Shown one piece after another: positions 36,111-45,823 of a stretch of 60,636 nucleotides of DNA. Positions within the stretch are counted from its first letter, which is position 1. Each line of letters begins with the position of its first letter. This DNA comes from Promethearchaeota archaeon Loki_b31 (GTDB lineage Archaea; Asgardarchaeota; Lokiarchaeia; Sigyniarchaeales; SOKP01). The notes below the pieces were generated by a model. That model had not been told where the DNA came from and did not search any database. It worked only from the letters and a program-made list of their open reading frames with translations. A program made the translations under genes and the position numbers. The stretch spans positions 1 to 60,636 of the forward strand of contig NJBI01000014.1 in the NCBI GenBank assembly GCA_005222975.1, given 5' to 3'.

Positions 36111-37454
36111 ATGAAAGTTGTCATATTGGGAAATAATGTTGCTGGAACTTTTTCTGCTCAAAACATTAGATTTCTCAACAATGAAGTAGAAATTGAGATT
36201 TTTACTCAAGAAACTTACCCTTATTATTCGAGAGTACATCTTCCAGAATTAATTCCCGGGAATATTAAAACCGAAGATTTAATTGTTTTCGACGAAGAAT
36301 GGTACAAAAACAAAGATTTGAAGTTATATTTGAATAAAAAAGCAGTGAACATCGATCCAAAGAATAAAACTATCCTTTTTGAGAAGGATGGTGAACCAGT
36401 ACTATATGATAAACTGATCCTTGCTTTAGGAAGCACTCCAAATATTCCACCTATTAAAAATGCAAGAGAAATGAAGGATGATAATAAAGGAGTTTTCACT
36501 TTACGGACTATAGACGACGCATTAAAGATCAGAGATTATATTGAAAAATTTGCTGTAAAGAAAGCTATTGTAATTGGAGGGGGTCTTTTAGGTTTAGAAT
36601 TAGCAAGTCAGATCAACGATTGTAACTTAGATACGACCGTTGTCGAATTTTTCCCCCGACTGTTACCAAGACAACTAGATGAAGAATGCGGTACAATGCT
36701 AAAAGGTGAGATTGAAAGCAGAGGAATTAAAGTAATATTAAACGCCACAACTGAAGAAATTTTAGGAGATGGAATGGTGAATAGCATAAAATTAAAAGAT
36801 GGAAGAAGGTTTGATTCTGATATAGTGTTAATTCAAGCGGGGATTCGACCTATTATAGATTTGGCAAAAAAAGCTGATATTAAAACGGATCGAGGGATAA
36901 TTATTAACGAATTTTTAGAAACAAGCGAAAAAGATATTTACGCCGTTGGAGATTGCGTGCAATATAAAGACCAAATCTGGGGAATAATACCCGCTTGTAT
37001 GGAACAATCGAAAATTGTAGCCGCTTCAGTTCTTGAATTGAAAAAAGTTGAATACGAAGGAACTACGCCTAAAAATACTCTTAAAATTGTAGGGTTAGAA
37101 TTAACTTCGATTGGCACTATTGACCCTAAGAAAGAAGAAGGGGCTGGGTGGGAAATCTTAAAAAAATCTGATAAAAAAGATTGTTGCTATCAAAAATTTG
37201 TGCTGAAAGATAATAAACTCAAAGGAGCAATTCTGTTTGGCGATAATAAAGCAATTTCTTACGTTTACAAAAAGATGGAACAAGATGTAGATAAGGAAGA
37301 ACTCCGAAAGTTGCTTGAATTATATATTTACGAGTGCTCTAACTGCGGCGCAGAATACGACGAATCTAAAATGGATGTTCTTTTTAAAAATTTGCCAAAA
37401 GATTGGAGATGTCCAAACTGTAAAAACCCAAAAGAAGGGTTTAAAAAGATATAA
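36111..37454 (+). CDS. NADH:rubredoxin oxidoreductase-like FAD protein fused to rubredoxin
   Basis: The 447-residue protein has two dinucleotide folds (VILGNNVAGTFSAQN and KAIVIGGGLLGLELASQ) and the FAD motif DIYAVGDCVQY, as in NROR and the nitrite-reductase FAD domain. The last ~45 residues are a rubredoxin: YECSNCGAEYDE...LPKDWRCPNCKNP, with two C-x2-C knuckles binding one Fe. The fusion would send electrons from NAD(P)H through FAD directly to the bound rubredoxin. A second small rubredoxin-like gene starts 18 bases downstream. Confidence 0.9.
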   Translation: MKVVILGNNVAGTFSAQNIRFLNNEVEIEIFTQETYPYYSRVHLPELIPGNIKTEDLIVFDEEWYKNKDLKLYLNKKAVNIDPKNKTILFEKDGEPVLYDKLILALGSTPNIPPIKNAREMKDDNKGVFTLRTIDDALKIRDYIEKFAVKKAIVIGGGLLGLELASQINDCNLDTTVVEFFPRLLPRQLDEECGTMLKGEIESRGIKVILNATTEEILGDGMVNSIKLKDGRRFDSDIVLIQAGIRPIIDLAKKADIKTDRGIIINEFLETSEKDIYAVGDCVQYKDQIWGIIPACMEQSKIVAASVLELKKVEYEGTTPKNTLKIVGLELTSIGTIDPKKEEGAGWEILKKSDKKDCCYQKFVLKDNKLKGAILFGDNKAISYVYKKMEQDVDKEELRKLLELYIYECSNCGAEYDESKMDVLFKNLPKDWRCPNCKNPKEGFKKI

Positions 37455-37472
37455 ATCGCTTAGGGTGAGAAA

Positions 37473-37619
37473 ATGTCAATTTATCGATGTCCAAAATGCA
37501 ATTTTTTATATGTAGACGACGAACAAAATGTGTACTTCGAAGAATTAGATGATGATTACAGTTGTCCTCGTTGTAGTTGTTCAAAAAAAATGTTTATCAA
37601 AAAAGACCTTCCAAAATAA
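37473..37619 (+). CDS. Small rubredoxin-like protein, 48 residues
   Basis: The frame from ATG 37473 encodes a protein with YRCPKCNFLYV and DDYSCPRCSCSKKMF: two C-x2-C knuckles in the rubredoxin position with F/L-x-L-D-D-D before the second. The second knuckle has an extra Cys two residues after it. AGGGTGAG (37462-37469) is a good ribosome site three bases before the ATG. Likely cotranscribed with the NROR-rubredoxin gene and its electron acceptor. Confidence 0.7.
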   Translation: MSIYRCPKCNFLYVDDEQNVYFEELDDDYSCPRCSCSKKMFIKKDLPK

Positions 37620-37712
37620 ATTTTAATAGAATCTGCTTTTACTAAAATTTATAAATAAAAAATTAAAAATAAGATACAAAAAAATATATAAAATATCTGA
37701 GTTTTGAAAAAA

Positions 37713-39335
37713 ATGAGTTATGATATAGTTATTAAGAATGGAAGGATTATTAATGGGGCTGGTAATCCCTGGTTTTACGGAGAAATTGGGATTAAGGATG
37801 GAAAAATTGCCAGAATAAGACCAAAAATTAACGAAGACGCTAAAAAAGTAATCGACGCTAGCGGAATGATCGTCTGTCCTGGATTTATAGATATTCACTC
37901 TCATACGGATTATATCTTACCCGTTAGTAGGAGTCAAGAGTCCACTTTATGTCAAGGAGTTACTACTGCTGTTGTGGGCATGTGTGGATCTGGGATGGCT
38001 CCCATTCCAGAAGGAAAGGAAGACGAATTTAAAAGGAGGATGAATACCCTGGATCCTGTTCTTGAACAATTTGAATACCCATATCATACATTTAAAGAAT
38101 ATCTGGATTATAACGAGCGGAAAAGAAATCCCGCCAATTTAATCTTTTTTGTAGGATATGAAAACCTGCGATGGGCGGGTGGTCAAGGAGGTGAAGATCG
38201 GTCCGCTACACCTGAAGAGCTTGAAAATATGAAAGGTTATTTAAGAGAAGCAATGGAAGCGGGGGCATTCGGTATGAGTACTGGATTAATATATGCCCCT
38301 CAAATGTTTGGTACTACAATTGAAATCATCAAATTAGCTAAGGTCGTTGCTGAATATAACGGATTGTATTTTTCTCACATTCGTGGCGAAGGGGAGACTG
38401 TTATAAAAGCCGTAAAGGAAGTAATTGAGATAGTTGAGAAATCGGGTTGTGCTGGTGGCCAAATAGCACATCATAAAGTTGCTGGTGAAGAATTTTGGGG
38501 CAGGAGCAAGGATACTATTCGCCTAATTGAAGAAGCAAATGAACGAGGCCTAAGTATTACTTGCGATCAATACCCTTATAATCGTGGGATGGCTGACCTT
38601 GCAACAGCGCTCCCTCCTTGGGCACGTAAAGGAAGTAATGATGACATATTAGAACGCATAAAAGATCCTAAGATCCAAGAAAGAATCAAAAAGGATGTTG
38701 AAAAAGGCATTGAGGGATGGGAAAACTGGATCCGAGACGAAGGCATGAAAAACTTGTATATTGCAACAGTTAATTCTGATAAATGGAAAGATGTTGTCGG
38801 TAAAAATTTAACAGAAATCACTCAGATAAAAGGGAACTCTGATGATTGGGAAACATTCTTTCAATTACTAATCGATAATGCGTTAGGTGTATTGTTAACG
38901 ATTGAATGCATGGGTGAAGAAGATATTCGCAGAATTATGACTAGCCGCTATCAAATGGTAGGCACAGATGGATTTGGATTCCCCGCCTCCTTTAGTGCGG
39001 GAGCATACCACCCTCGATGCTTTGGGACATACCCCCGAGTTCTTGGTAAGTATGTGAGAGAAGAAAAAATTATGACTTTAGAACAAGCTATTCGTAAAAT
39101 GACATCCTTTCCAGCTCAACGACTCAGACTTCAAGATAGAGGCCTTGTTCTAGAAGGGAATTGGGCTGACATAGTTATCTTTAATCCCGACAAAATTATT
39201 GATAAAGGAACTTATGAGCAACCTTACCAGCTTCCTGAAGGAATCCCACATGTTATTGTCAATGGTGTGATCGTCGTCCAAAACGGAAAAAAAAATAAAA
39301 AATCACCGGGAATTGTGATACGACGTCCCACTTAA
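37713..39335 (+). CDS. N-acyl-D-amino-acid deacylase-like amidohydrolase
   Basis: The 540-residue protein follows the D-aminoacylase family: DIVIKNGRIINGAGNPWF at the start, metal motif CPGFIDIHSHTD, the Cys/Gly-rich loop TLCQGVTTAVVGMCGSG, ESLRWAGG-type loop (NLRWAGGQGG), GAFGMSTGLIYAP, the histidines FSHIRGEG and QIAHHKVAG, and late SSD-equivalent VGTDGFGFPASF. It would remove an acyl group from D-amino acids or act on related amides. TTG 37704 is in frame, but ATG 37713 is preferred. It stands alone after the rubredoxin-like gene. Confidence 0.88.
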   Translation: MSYDIVIKNGRIINGAGNPWFYGEIGIKDGKIARIRPKINEDAKKVIDASGMIVCPGFIDIHSHTDYILPVSRSQESTLCQGVTTAVVGMCGSGMAPIPEGKEDEFKRRMNTLDPVLEQFEYPYHTFKEYLDYNERKRNPANLIFFVGYENLRWAGGQGGEDRSATPEELENMKGYLREAMEAGAFGMSTGLIYAPQMFGTTIEIIKLAKVVAEYNGLYFSHIRGEGETVIKAVKEVIEIVEKSGCAGGQIAHHKVAGEEFWGRSKDTIRLIEEANERGLSITCDQYPYNRGMADLATALPPWARKGSNDDILERIKDPKIQERIKKDVEKGIEGWENWIRDEGMKNLYIATVNSDKWKDVVGKNLTEITQIKGNSDDWETFFQLLIDNALGVLLTIECMGEEDIRRIMTSRYQMVGTDGFGFPASFSAGAYHPRCFGTYPRVLGKYVREEKIMTLEQAIRKMTSFPAQRLRLQDRGLVLEGNWADIVIFNPDKIIDKGTYEQPYQLPEGIPHVIVNGVIVVQNGKKNKKSPGIVIRRPT

Positions 39336-39540
39336 AATATATGGAAAAAAATAATTCATTAAAAATTTTTTTCTCTCTTCCATAAAAACTGTTTATATTT
39401 AATCAACATCAATCTTTATACTCAAAGGCAACGATTTAACTAGATTAATTTATAAAATATTAAATTAATATTTTTAATATATATTCAATTAACACATCCA
39501 TAGATTATTAAAAATCAAAATAAAATAATGGTTGTTTATT

Positions 39541-39681
39541 GTGGCTAAATGGGAATGTAGTGCGTGTGGTTACATTTACGATGAGGAGAAAGAAGGAACA
39601 AGATTTGCAGATTTACCTGATGATTGGGTTTGCCCAGTCTGCGGCGTAGACAAATCTTTCTTCTCGATAATATCCGATTAG
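39541..39681 (+). CDS. Rubredoxin, 46 residues
   Basis: A GTG start at 39541 gives [20 protein letters not shown] with [18 protein letters not shown], a textbook rubredoxin (C-x2-C-G-Y-x-Y-D...L-P-D-D-W-x-C-P-x-C-G). The single Fe bound by four Cys transfers one electron. An in-frame TAA at 39526 excludes an upstream ATG; ATG 39528 is in another frame. It stands alone upstream of the candidate RNA. Confidence 0.88.
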   Translation: MAKWECSACGYIYDEEKEGTRFADLPDDWVCPVCGVDKSFFSIISD

Positions 39682-39728
39682 TTCATTTTAATAATTTTTA
39701 TTTTTTTTTTCTTAGCATTTTTTTAAAT

Positions 39729-39742
39729 CGAAATCTTTTTAA
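39729..39742 (+). promoter_or_regulatory. Archaeal promoter (BRE + TATA) for the candidate ncRNA
   Basis: CGAAA at 39729-39733 followed by TCTTTTTAA at 39734-39742 is close to the archaeal BRE-TATA consensus of strong stable-RNA promoters. It predicts a start near 39760, immediately before the first stem of the GC-rich region. Confidence 0.5.
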
Positions 39743-39759
39743 GGTTATGGTTTATTATA

Positions 39760-40124
39760 GGTGTTAGTTATTCAAAGTCATTCAAGCTAACAATTAATTT
39801 TGGTACGTCCAATGTGTGGCAGATACCTTTAAAAAACATTAGCAGGACGGCGACAGAATGGACACCCTCCCATATCTTAAAACACTAGGCCATCGCTTTA
39901 GCGAGGAGCTTATAAATAAAAATTAGGGCACGACCCAGAGAGGCCGTCTAATGGCTTTATAGCTGATTCCATTTATATAATGGAATTTTTCGAAACATTG
40001 GCTCATGAGGGTAAGGATAAGGTAGGGCTCTACCACTTATAGCTTGAGCTATCAATTTTTGAGGTTACTTGCTCGTTCTGTTTAAGAAAAAAAGTTTAGT
40101 GATTAGAAGCGAACTTTAGTTCGC
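39760..40124 (+). ncRNA. Candidate structured non-coding RNA (possibly divergent RNase P RNA)
   Basis: This intergenic stretch is far richer in G+C than its surroundings (half G+C in 39841-39900) and has no coding frame. Helices visible by eye: CGTCCAATGT (39806-39815) with ACATT-AGCA-GGACG (39836-39849, 4-base bulge); ACCCTC (39864-39869) with GAGGGT (40007-40012), a long-range pair; ATTAG/CTAAT (39922-39952); ATTCCATT/AATGGAAT (39966-39986); GGTAG/CTACC (40021-40034); ATAGC/GCTAT (40039-40052). It has a promoter and terminator of its own. CGACAGAATGGACACC (39851-39866) and GGGTAAGGATAAGGTAG (40009-40025) recall parts of the RNase P core, but the GAGGAAAGTCC box is not seen, so that identity is only a guess. 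Confidence 0.5.
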
Positions 40125-40150
40125 AAGGATTTTTTTTTATTTTTTTTATT
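40109..40150 (+). terminator. Hairpin and T-run ending the candidate ncRNA
   Basis: GCGAACT (40109-40115) and AGTTCGC (40118-40124) form a perfect stem (six pairs with a TTTA loop), followed after a few bases by long T runs (40131-40149). The T run alone is enough for archaeal termination; the stem fits the 3' end of a stable RNA. Confidence 0.6.
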
Positions 40151-40165
40151 TAATCATCTTAAAAT

Positions 40166-42760
40166 TCATTCTAGAACGTCGTAACGGTAAAATAGCTTTA
40201 TAACTATTTTTAAAACCCAATATAACTTTCCTGGAATCCGACCAATTAAAGCGTTAAAAATAGTCATCATATCGCTTTCTAACGAATGAATATTATGCTC
40301 AAAATCGGGATAACATAATCCTCCAGTAACTTTAGGTGGACTACCAAAACTTTTAACAATTTCCCATGGACCATCGTGATTTCTTGCCCCTAACCATGTC
40401 TTATCAGATTTAATTAGACCTATTTGACCTGATTTCAGTTTAATTTCGCCATAAATGTTAATTGGACCAATTCCTCCGCTACAATCATTATTTTCGATAA
40501 AGATTAGATTTTCACCACTTTCTAGATCCTTTTTAATATCAAATATTTGAATATTATTTTCTAAAACCACATAATTTAACGAACGTTTGGTTATTACATG
40601 GCCGATATGATTATTATTTAGACTGATTTTTGCGAAAGTCCCTCCTATTACTTGTAAGTAAGCACTTTCAATTTCTTCGTCGATTTCAATCGTTTTTTTA
40701 AAGTAAGTAGTGTGAGTTTGGTGCTTTTTCTTAGCGTCAAGGTAAATTAATTCACTAGGAATATTTGGGTTCCGCCATTTGCTTCTGTTTCGAGTTTCTT
40801 CGACTTTTTCATCGTAAAATTTCAGTAACCACATATATTTCCTCTTTATTGATTCAAAACCATCTTCTTTTGCAACGCTCAACCACAAGATTTCGTATTC
40901 CTTTAGGAGTTCGTTTAAATCCCTTTTTAAAGCCTCAATTTCTTTTACTATTAGTAATAAATATTCGTCTTTTACTCTTTTAGACCGAAAATCAACTAAT
41001 TTTTTAGAGTTAATTCTCTTCTTGCAGTAAAATTTAATATGCTTCGCAATAAAGGCTAAAACTCTAATATTTTCCTTATTCTTTGGCGCAATTTTCTCTA
41101 AATCTTTACATATGACAATAATTTCATCCATATTTTTGATTAAAGAATCGAATTTAGAGGTTTTTAGATTTTTTCTATATAACGAACTTTTCTTGTTATA
41201 TGGGTGACTGAAAAAGTGATTATAATAAAAAGTAGGTCTTATATGTAAACGCTTTTTATCTTCAACAGCTCTTAAGGTTCTTATAACTTTAAATAACCTA
41301 GGATCGTTAATTCCAAAAAAATTTAGTAAAAGGCTTTTCCAAAATTTAATTGGATTTACATTTTTCGAAGGATTCCAGCCAACTTGTGAAGAGTAAATAA
41401 AGCCGTAAAATCTATTTTCTCTAATTTCCTTATTTGAATAGTCTCCCCAACTTGAAGTTATTTCTCCTATAGCTCCGTTTTCATAACCGTTTTTAATTAG
41501 GTTTGATATGTTTTTTTCAGAGCGGGTGAACGATGGAAACAATCGATTGTAATCTATAATAGAAGGACTAACAATTATAGGTAATTTAAATTCTTTTATT
41601 TTTTTTAAAATTGGATGGTTTTCTTTCGTATTATATTTCCAATACATTACAATCATATCCTTGGGTAAACCCTCTAAAACTTCTCGATACTTGTAGAGGA
41701 TATCATGGTATATAATGATTTTTTTATATCCATGACTTTTAACGATCTCGTAAATCTTTTTGTAATGTTTTAAGTACGCATTACCAATTCCTATCTTGTC
41801 TACATATTCTTTTGAAGCTCCTTTCCCTACATCCCAACTTTCATCGGCTCCTATATGGAAGTATTCAGATTTGAACACTTCACTTAAATCCTTTATCATA
41901 CCATCTAATATCTCATAGATTTTGTCGTTTGCGATGTTCAAACTATTTGAGCCTGGAAATTCCCCATATTGCCAATATTTTTTTTTGTGTAATATGTTAT
42001 CCCAATGACCAATCGTTTGAAAAATAGGTATTAATTCTACAAAATGTTTTTTCGCATAAGCGAATAAATCTTTTATTTCTGCTTTAGAATAAGCTCCTCT
42101 GCCTTTGCCGATATCTGGATATTTTTCAAATTTAAACATATCCTGCATATAAACTAAATAATAATGGTTAATTTTGAAGTGGCTTAGCGTTTTAATGAAT
42201 TTCTTTAAATTTTCAACTGTTGCTGCTTGACCTCTAGATATATCATCCGACACTCCTCTAATTTTTAATAGGGGGAAATCAATAATGACTACTTGACTTA
42301 TCAATTTCTTGGTCGAAGTCGAATTCATTAGTTGAATTAAAGTTTGAATCCCATAGAATATTCCTTGTGAAGAATCCGCTTCTATGTATATTTTTGACTT
42401 ATTTGAAATTAGAATATATCCCTGTTCAATTTTGTTTTTATTATGCAAAAAATCATCAAAATTTAATTCAGGAAAGTTTTTCTTACAAATCTCTATAACT
42501 GATTCACTTTGAGGGAGCTTTAGATTTTCTTGGACATATTTAATTTCTAATTCTCTTTCAAATCCTAAAATTTCTATTTGTTTTTGAAACTGATCAATAA
42601 TAAAGGAATCTTTTCTAGGTAAATTAGATATAATTGATGATTTTTCACTGAATTTTAATAATTGAAGATTTATTAACTTGAAATAATTTGGTTCTGGAAT
42701 TAGTAAAACTTCTTCATGATTTAATTCAGTTCGAATTAAGTTATCAAGACAAATGAACAT
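40166..42760 (-). CDS. GH20 beta-N-acetylhexosaminidase-like protein
   Basis: The 864-residue protein has an N-terminal GH20b-type domain ([20 protein letters not shown], then [11 protein letters not shown]) and a TIM barrel starting at [12 protein letters not shown]. The catalytic pair is D306-E307 in HIGADESWD, the substrate-assisted mechanism of GH20. The barrel ends near residue 500; the remaining ~360 residues include a helical part and a beta-rich domain ([30 protein letters not shown]). No signal peptide is seen, so it would be cytoplasmic, acting on imported amino-sugar oligosaccharides. ATG 42760 is used. Convergent with the candidate ncRNA. Confidence 0.85.
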   Translation of the reverse strand: MFICLDNLIRTELNHEEVLLIPEPNYFKLINLQLLKFSEKSSIISNLPRKDSFIIDQFQKQIEILGFERELEIKYVQENLKLPQSESVIEICKKNFPELNFDDFLHNKNKIEQGYILISNKSKIYIEADSSQGIFYGIQTLIQLMNSTSTKKLISQVVIIDFPLLKIRGVSDDISRGQAATVENLKKFIKTLSHFKINHYYLVYMQDMFKFEKYPDIGKGRGAYSKAEIKDLFAYAKKHFVELIPIFQTIGHWDNILHKKKYWQYGEFPGSNSLNIANDKIYEILDGMIKDLSEVFKSEYFHIGADESWDVGKGASKEYVDKIGIGNAYLKHYKKIYEIVKSHGYKKIIIYHDILYKYREVLEGLPKDMIVMYWKYNTKENHPILKKIKEFKLPIIVSPSIIDYNRLFPSFTRSEKNISNLIKNGYENGAIGEITSSWGDYSNKEIRENRFYGFIYSSQVGWNPSKNVNPIKFWKSLLLNFFGINDPRLFKVIRTLRAVEDKKRLHIRPTFYYNHFFSHPYNKKSSLYRKNLKTSKFDSLIKNMDEIIVICKDLEKIAPKNKENIRVLAFIAKHIKFYCKKRINSKKLVDFRSKRVKDEYLLLIVKEIEALKRDLNELLKEYEILWLSVAKEDGFESIKRKYMWLLKFYDEKVEETRNRSKWRNPNIPSELIYLDAKKKHQTHTTYFKKTIEIDEEIESAYLQVIGGTFAKISLNNNHIGHVITKRSLNYVVLENNIQIFDIKKDLESGENLIFIENNDCSGGIGPINIYGEIKLKSGQIGLIKSDKTWLGARNHDGPWEIVKSFGSPPKVTGGLCYPDFEHNIHSLESDMMTIFNALIGRIPGKLYWVLKIVIKLFYRYDVLE

Positions 42761-42866
42761 AAATATAATGTATTATTAACAAATAATAAGATTTTTCAAT
42801 TATATTTTCTTCTTGCCCTAATTAAAAAAACCTTATCATTATTTGAGAATAAAAAGATTGTCCCTT

Positions 42867-43142
42867 TTATACAGCTCCAATTGTAATTAAAGATTGATTT
42901 TTAGTAAGTTTATCTAATAGTAAATCAATTATCTCACTCGTAGAAGAAATTTCTAGTTGCTCTAATCTCATCTTCAAAGAATTTGCTATTGAATTCTTAA
43001 AATCAATAAATTCAAGTTGATTCAGGGGCTTAAAAGGTCCCACCTCATCTTTAATGGCTAATTTTATTAAACCTCTACCTGCGGGGGAACTTATATTGAT
43101 TTTTTCAGCTAAGTTGTTTCCTAAGATTTTAATTATTTCCAT
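42867..43142 (-). CDS. Hypothetical protein coupled to the 7TM gene
   Basis: The 91-residue protein has SSPAGRGLIKLAIKDEVGPF, a stretch I have seen conserved among archaeal hypotheticals but cannot name, then a helical half. It overlaps the membrane protein gene upstream by 14 bases (43129-43142), indicating translational coupling. Possibly a cytoplasmic partner of the 7TM protein. Confidence 0.65.
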   Translation of the reverse strand: MEIIKILGNNLAEKINISSPAGRGLIKLAIKDEVGPFKPLNQLEFIDFKNSIANSLKMRLEQLEISSTSEIIDLLLDKLTKNQSLITIGAV

Positions 43143-43944
43143 TATTTCGCCTTTTAGATAATTGGTTTCTTATCAAAGTCATTAATTCTTCTTCAGTAAA
43201 TTCTCTATCCTTTACAGGTTGATAGTTTCTATTTATATACTTTTTTAACCAATTTGGCATAATCCAAGCTAAAAAGAATCCAACCGAAAAAATTACTGCT
43301 AATACTGCCGTTGTGCCAAAAACAGCTACACTTATTAAATTACTTGGAGGCCCCCATAAAATATCGTATGGTTGGAAAAATTCAGGTATACCGTGAAAAC
43401 TCATAATAAATGAGAGGATTGAGATTAATCTATATCTAACTTTTATCCATGGTTCAATATCTTGGTTTTTAACAATTTTATATGCTGAATAAGATGACCA
43501 TGCCATCCAATTAAAAACTAAAAGATTATAGGGAAGATCAAAAGAGACCTTTAAAAAGTAAATAAGAGGAGTACGCTCAATAGCCATCATTCCATGAAAA
43601 ATTAGCTGAATAATAGCTAACACTATTACTACAATAAGTATTAGTTTAGCAGGAGATTTACGATTTTTATGAAATGTTAAATTAGTAAATATTACCGCAA
43701 GAATAAAACCGATAGTAATAAAAATCTCTTGGAAAAAATAACCTGGTTCAATATTCAAAACAAAATTACTAACAAATCCAATCGGTAATACTGTAAATCC
43801 TATCCCTAAGCATGAAAGACCTACCATTTTCCTTTGGATTCCCTTAATCAATAAGAAAATACCCACAATGAATAAAGTACTAAGAAATAACATTAAAAGA
43901 GCTATGAAAATCCAGAATAAAATTACCAAATACATCCTAATCAA
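43129..43944 (-). CDS. Seven-helix membrane protein, possible sensor
   Basis: The 271-residue protein has about seven membrane helices (starting residues ~5, 37, 70, 103, 136, 170, 205), short loops and a basic cytoplasmic tail (EEELMTLIRNQLSKRRNN). Arrangement and lack of transporter motifs resemble 7TM sensory input domains of archaeal and bacterial kinases. A histidine kinase gene lies 105 bases upstream on the same strand, so it may be its membrane sensor. Confidence 0.7.
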   Translation of the reverse strand: MIRMYLVILFWIFIALLMLFLSTLFIVGIFLLIKGIQRKMVGLSCLGIGFTVLPIGFVSNFVLNIEPGYFFQEIFITIGFILAVIFTNLTFHKNRKSPAKLILIVVIVLAIIQLIFHGMMAIERTPLIYFLKVSFDLPYNLLVFNWMAWSSYSAYKIVKNQDIEPWIKVRYRLISILSFIMSFHGIPEFFQPYDILWGPPSNLISVAVFGTTAVLAVIFSVGFFLAWIMPNWLKKYINRNYQPVKDREFTEEELMTLIRNQLSKRRNNGNN

Positions 43945-44049
43945 ATTTTAAGAAAGTTTTAATTATTTAGATAGAAAAGAGATTTTTAATTTAAATCTAG
44001 TGAAAAAAAAGATCATATTATTATCACGAATAATATTTTTTCGAAAACA

Positions 44050-45594
44050 TTACACTTCTTTTATCATTAAAATAAATTTACTACCTTTCGAATGGTCTCC
44101 CTTAACTTTATCTTCGACCCATATCTTTCCTTGATAACTCTCAACCAATTTTTTTACTAATGACAAGCCTAAACCTAGCCTATTAAAACTACTGGATTCC
44201 AAAGCTCCTTTTTGAAAAATGGTGAGTTTCTGAGCATCTGGTATTCCTAATCCGTTATCTATGAATTCTAATCTGATATAATTAATATTATCTTGAACTT
44301 CTTTTAAAACATTTACTTGGATTTCAATCATAGAGTTTCTATTGTGTTTCACCGCATTATGTAAGATATTTTCGAGGACATCTTGTAAGAGACTATTTGC
44401 TTTAACATTAGTTTCATCGTATTCTGTATTGCATTGCGAGACAATTTGTTTTTTTGGAAACATCTTACGAATATTATCTAAAGAGATATCAATTAGGTTA
44501 AAAACATTAATCGGAGTAATTGTATTTTCAATATCACTAATCGAAGATATTTTTCTAATATTTGAGACGAGTTTTGCTCCACGATGAACTTGATCTTCAA
44601 TCATGTCATATAAATTTTCTAAACTTAATTGGGTTTGAGCATTTTTTAAACTTAATTTACACAACTCAATTGAAGAGAGTATCCCTTGTAAGATGTTGCT
44701 TACATCGTGAGCAAACACATCTTTATAAAATTCTGCTCTATTATATGCGTCCTTATATTTCTTTTCTGATTTTTTAAGAATTTTTTCTGTTTTAATTCTT
44801 TCTGTGATATCTTCGTAAGTGCTTAGCAATCCAACAACTTTTTTATTTATGTCATGTAAAGGAATCTTATTAGCATCAAGCCAAGCTCCTTTCCCATCTG
44901 CTTGAAGTTGAGGTAAAATTATGTGATATTCTGGCTTGTTAGTGTCCATGACTAATTGATCGATTTCAAAAAATGACTCTGCTTCCGAAACTTTCCAAGG
45001 TAATTCGTAATCCGTTTTATTTGTTATCTCATCGGGTGTACTAAGACCTGCAACTCTAGCAAAATTACTATTGCAACCCAAATATGTAGATTTTCGGTCC
45101 TTCCAAGAAATAAGTTGTGGAATATTATCAATTACTAACTGGAACATTTGTTTGTTTTCTCTTAATTCGCTTTCTATACCTTTTTGATTCGTAATATCCC
45201 GTATTATCCCAATAAAGAAATTTGGTTCGTTTTTTTTATTTTTAATTAAACTTAAACTTAATTCTCCTATAAATCTCGAATCATTCGCTCCAGAGAAGTT
45301 ATATTCTACCATTTTTAAAAATCCTTGATTTATGGCTTTTTCAAGATCTTCTTTAAATGGCTCTCGGTCTTCTGATACTACGAAATCTATTATATTTTTT
45401 CCAATAAAATCTTCTATACTTTTTGTAGCATAAAAATTTTGGATGTTTCGTGAAATATTTATGATATTTCCTTCTAAATCTAGAATTACGACTAAATCTG
45501 GGAACGTTTTCATTAAAGCATTGTATAAATCGATAATCATTTCGAATAGATTGTCAATTTCCATTCCATCCTTATTATCGTTGGAAAAAACCAT
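44050..45594 (-). CDS. PAS-PAS sensor histidine kinase
   Basis: The 514-residue soluble protein has two PAS domains (residues ~25-140: [18 protein letters not shown]; ~150-275: [24 protein letters not shown]), then a HisKA-like segment with phospho-acceptor H296 in [18 protein letters not shown] and a HATPase domain with N box [12 protein letters not shown]1 box FIDNGLGIP and G2 [10 protein letters not shown]. The H box HDVSNIL is of the type found in archaeal PAS kinases. No response regulator lies within the window. The kinase may take its signal from the 7TM protein downstream. Confidence 0.9.
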   Translation of the reverse strand: MVFSNDNKDGMEIDNLFEMIIDLYNALMKTFPDLVVILDLEGNIINISRNIQNFYATKSIEDFIGKNIIDFVVSEDREPFKEDLEKAINQGFLKMVEYNFSGANDSRFIGELSLSLIKNKKNEPNFFIGIIRDITNQKGIESELRENKQMFQLVIDNIPQLISWKDRKSTYLGCNSNFARVAGLSTPDEITNKTDYELPWKVSEAESFFEIDQLVMDTNKPEYHIILPQLQADGKGAWLDANKIPLHDINKKVVGLLSTYEDITERIKTEKILKKSEKKYKDAYNRAEFYKDVFAHDVSNILQGILSSIELCKLSLKNAQTQLSLENLYDMIEDQVHRGAKLVSNIRKISSISDIENTITPINVFNLIDISLDNIRKMFPKKQIVSQCNTEYDETNVKANSLLQDVLENILHNAVKHNRNSMIEIQVNVLKEVQDNINYIRLEFIDNGLGIPDAQKLTIFQKGALESSSFNRLGLGLSLVKKLVESYQGKIWVEDKVKGDHSKGSKFILMIKEV

Positions 45595-45823
45595 AGACAG
45601 TAATACCTCTTCGAGTAAATTTTTTTTTTAATAATTTTACTTTGATATTAAGAAATTATCTAAAAAATAATAGAAATTGTTTAATTTATATGTTTCTTAG
45701 TGTCATTTTGTTTTCTTTTTATTAAGAAATTCTATGAATTATTCTCTTTGGATAATTAGTTTTATAAAAGATGAAAGTTAAATATAAGTTGAAACTTATA
45801 AATTTAAATAAGTGCTTAAAATA

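Noticed and set aside
39760..40124. Signal recognition particle RNA as identity of the GC-rich RNA
   Set aside because: The conserved helix 8 loop (GGAAG...AGCAG pattern) and the Alu-domain loops are not found; only a bare AGCA bulge is present.
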